64,000 bases of DNA from Charina bottae. Its lineage: Eukaryota; Chordata; Lepidosauria; Squamata; Charinaidae. Below, piece by piece: positions 61,780 through 64,000 of the stretch; the first letter of the stretch is position 1, and each line of letters starts with the position of its first letter. Where the stretch lies: the NCBI GenBank assembly GCA_023362775.1, contig JALMGJ010000005.1, positions 82,811,921 through 82,875,920 of the forward strand. Reading direction: 5' to 3'. The translations under genes and the position numbers were made by a program. The notes beneath the pieces are model-generated. The model worked only from the letters and a program-made list of their open reading frames with translations, was not told the origin of the DNA and did not search any database.

Positions 61780-62213
61780 AGATGAAACTAGATGAGTGTC
61801 CTAGACTGTATTGAGATGTCACTTCTGAACTCTCATGGGATTGCTAACACAACGCTGTAGTTAAGTATCCCCTTGGTGCTTTTGCTATACACTCCATTTT
61901 GGGCAATGTGGCAGAATAGCGATTTTTCTGATTGGTTCTTTGTATTTCACTTAAGACAGAATGTCATGAAAACACATGGTTTTCCCGATGAAAGGAGAGT
62001 CGGGAAAACCATGTGTTTTCATGACTCTCTGTCTTAAGTGAAATCCAAAGAACAAATCAGAAAAATCGCTATTCTGCCACATTGCCCAAAACGGAGTGTA
62101 TAGCAAAAGTACCAACAAGGGGAAACGTAACTACAGCGTTGTGTTAGCAATCCCATGAGAGTTCAGAAGTGACATCTCAATACAGCCTAAGTCACTCATC
62201 TAGTTTCATCTTC
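61780..62213. repeat. Near-perfect palindrome, ~210-bp arms and 11-bp spacer
   Basis: Left arm ends ACATGGTTTTCCCGA at 61988 and right arm starts TCGGGAAAACCATGT at 62000. The 39 bases nearest the centre differ at two positions. Complementarity extends outward through the whole adjacent monomer. Confidence 0.9.
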
Positions 62214-62428
62214 TGTCTGGAAAGGAGGGTCAGGGAAACCATGTGTTTTCATGATTCTCTCTCTTTCGTAAGAAATCCAAAGAACAAATCTGAGATAAAT
62301 CGCAATTCTGCTACATTGCCCGAAATGGGGTGTATAGCAAAACTTTCCCCGCTCAGGGAAAGACCCGTTTTGAAATGTATCTTCTATCTGGAAAGAAGAA
62401 TCCGGAAAACCATGTGCTTTCAGGGCTT
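62000..62428 (-). repeat. Inverted satellite block at a tight palindrome
   Basis: Reverse monomers start directly after an 11-bp spacer following forward monomers, and switch back at GGGCTTTTCCTGACCCTCC. Confidence 0.88.
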
Positions 62429-63079
62429 TTCCTGACCCTCCTTTCCAGACAGAAGATGAAACTAGATGAGTGTCCTAGGCTGTATTGAGATGTCACTTCT
62501 GAACTCTCATGGGATTGCTAACACAACGCTGTAGTTACGTTTCCCCTTGTTGGTACTTTTGCTATACACTCCGTTTTGGGCAATGTGGCAGAATAGCGAT
62601 TTTTCTGATTTGTTCTTTGGATTTCACTTAAGACAGAGAGTCATGAAAACACATGGTTTTCCCGACTCTCCTTTCCAGATAGATGAATCACCAGCTACTT
62701 TTCAAATCGGGTCTATCCCTGAGCGGGGAACGTTTTGCTGCACACTCCATGTTGGGCAATGGGTCAGAAAAGCGATTTTTCCCAGAATTGTTCTTTGGAT
62801 TTCTTTCGAAAGAGAGAGAATCATGAAAACACATGGTTTCCCTGACCCTCCTTTCCAGACAGAAGATGAAACTAGATGAGTGTCCTAGGCTGTATTGAGA
62901 TGTCACTTCTGAACTCTCATGGGATTGCTAACACAACGCTGGAGTTAAGTTTCCCCTTGTTTGTACTTTTGCTATGCACTCCATTTTGGGTAATGTGGCA
63001 GAATAGCGATTTTTGGATTTCTCTTAAGACAGAGAGAGATTCATGAAAACACATAGTTTTCCTGATTCTCCTTTCCAGA

Positions 63080-63772
63080 TAGTTCAGAATTGATATCTCA
63101 ATACAGTCTAGGACACTCATCTAGTTTGAGGCACCATCACAGGGAAGCCTCATGTTAGCTATTGCTATGAGGGCTATTGAAGTGAATGCAGAATTCAACT
63201 TTTAGAACTCAACTTCCCTGCTCAGTCAAAGACCCGATTTGAAAAGTAGCTGGTGATTCATGTTCTATCTGGAAAGGAGAATCAGGAAAACCATATGTTT
63301 TCATGAATCTCTCTCTGTCTTAAGAGAAATCCAAAGTCAAATCTGAGAAAAATCAAATCAAATCAAATCTGAGAAAAAAAAATGAGTGAAATCCAAAGAA
63401 CAGATCAGAAAAATCGCTATTCTGCCACATTGCCCAAAACGGAGTGTATAGCAAAAGTACCAACAAGGGGAAACGTAACTACAGCGTTGTGTTAGCAATC
63501 CCATGAGAGTTCAGAAGTGACATCTCAATACAGCCTAGGACACTCATCTAGTTTCATCTTCTGTCTGGAAAGGAGGGTCAGGGAAACCATGTGTTTTCAT
63601 GATTCTCTCTCTTTCGTAAGAAATCCAAAGAACAAATCTGAGATAAATCGCAATTCTGCTACATTGCCCGAAATGGGGTGTATAGCAAAACTTTCCCCGC
63701 TCAGGGAAAGACCCGTTTTGAAATGTATCTTCTATCTGGAAAGAAGAATCCGGAAAACCATGTGCTTTCAGG
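63080..63772 (-). repeat. Inverted satellite block, copy 4
   Basis: Offset 7,074 bp from the copy at 56006, with the same breakpoints. Confidence 0.88.
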
Positions 63773-64000
63773 GCTTTTCCTGATTCTCCATTCCAGATAG
63801 AAGATGAAACTAGATGAGTGTCCTAGACTGTATTGAGATGTCAATTCTGAACTCCCATGGGATTGCTAACACAACGCTGTAGTTAAGTTTCCCCTTGTTG
63901 GTCCTTTTGCTATTCACTCCATTTCGGGCAATGTAGCAGAATTGCGATTTATCTCAGATTTGTTCTTTGGATTTCACTTAAGACAGAGAGTCATGAAAAC

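Larger units (their letters stand above)
41811..64000. repeat. Large complex satellite array, open at the right edge
   Basis: A shared block of about 120 bp (CTCCATTTTGGGCAATGTGG to CCTTTCCAGATAGA) recurs throughout. It continues either into a ~60-bp half (ATCACCAGCTACTTTTCAAA to GAGCGGGGAACGTTTTGC), giving ~180-bp monomers, or into a ~110-bp half (AACTAGATGAGTGTCCTAGA to TTCCCCTTGTTGGTAC), giving ~230-bp monomers. A third ~95-bp link (GAAATTCTGCATCACTATTA to GTGGTGGTGCATG) joins the two kinds. The leftmost monomer (41811-41880) is strongly degenerate, as expected at a satellite edge. The right edge is outside the window. Confidence 0.95.

Noticed and set aside
41914..63783. Dozens of 60-230 codon frames in the satellite as genes
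   Set aside because: They repeat with the array period on both strands, match no known family, and are best explained by monomer length divisible by three.
41811..64000. CRISPR array
   Set aside because: Repeat units are ~180-230 bp with no short spacer pattern, in vertebrate DNA.
41811..64000. CENP-B box in the satellite
   Set aside because: I looked for the TTCG-A-CGGG pattern in the monomers and did not find a convincing match.

Overview
This window looks like nuclear DNA of a squamate reptile (lizard or snake). There are no prokaryotic-style genes. It has short exons with GT-AG splice sites, long introns full of transposons, squamate-type tRNA-derived SINEs (some with a Bov-B-like tail), L1 and L2/CR1 LINEs, Penelope-like elements, many hAT and mariner/Tigger-type MITEs, and a large satellite array. 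The species cannot be named from the sequence alone.

The one recognisable host gene is NFKB2 (NF-kappa-B p100/p52). It lies on the minus strand from a CpG-rich promoter near 33.6-34.6 kb down to about 8.8 kb. Eleven coding exons join in frame with consistent phases. They give about 371 residues: the N-terminus, the Rel-homology DNA-binding and dimerization domains, the nuclear localisation signal and the start of the glycine-rich region. The ankyrin and death-domain exons are not here and should lie left of position 1; a possible next exon starts at position 20. Two kappa-B-like sites lie in the promoter/intron 1 region, in keeping with the known autoregulation of NFKB2.

The introns are mostly transposon insertions, many still delimited by target-site duplications (TSDs), so nesting order can be read directly. 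The main nests are: (i) a truncated L1 (6510-8784) that holds another LINE and a Penelope-like element with hammerhead-ribozyme motifs, and whose TSD copies the splice donor of the glycine-rich-region exon; (ii) a Tigger-like element (20102-22480) containing a hAT element that contains a second hAT element; (iii) a hAT element (23608-30071) split by a nearly full-length but dead L1, itself split by a SINE and a hAT MITE. Five well-bounded hAT elements with ends CAGRGCTTTCCAAA, plus one truncated copy, form one family that was active in this region.

Upstream of the promoter (34.6-41.8 kb) I see only repeats and unassigned DNA. From about 41.8 kb to the right edge the sequence is one complex satellite built from a shared ~120-bp block followed by alternative second halves (monomers of ~180 or ~230 bp). 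It contains 4.5 nearly identical copies of a 2,200-bp higher-order unit (44221 to ~54270), at least six inverted blocks, a 1,350-bp tandem duplication and near-perfect palindromes. The array continues past the window.

Exon borders were read by eye from splice consensus, phase and remembered family sequence. Repeat family names are from memory and should be taken at clade level.
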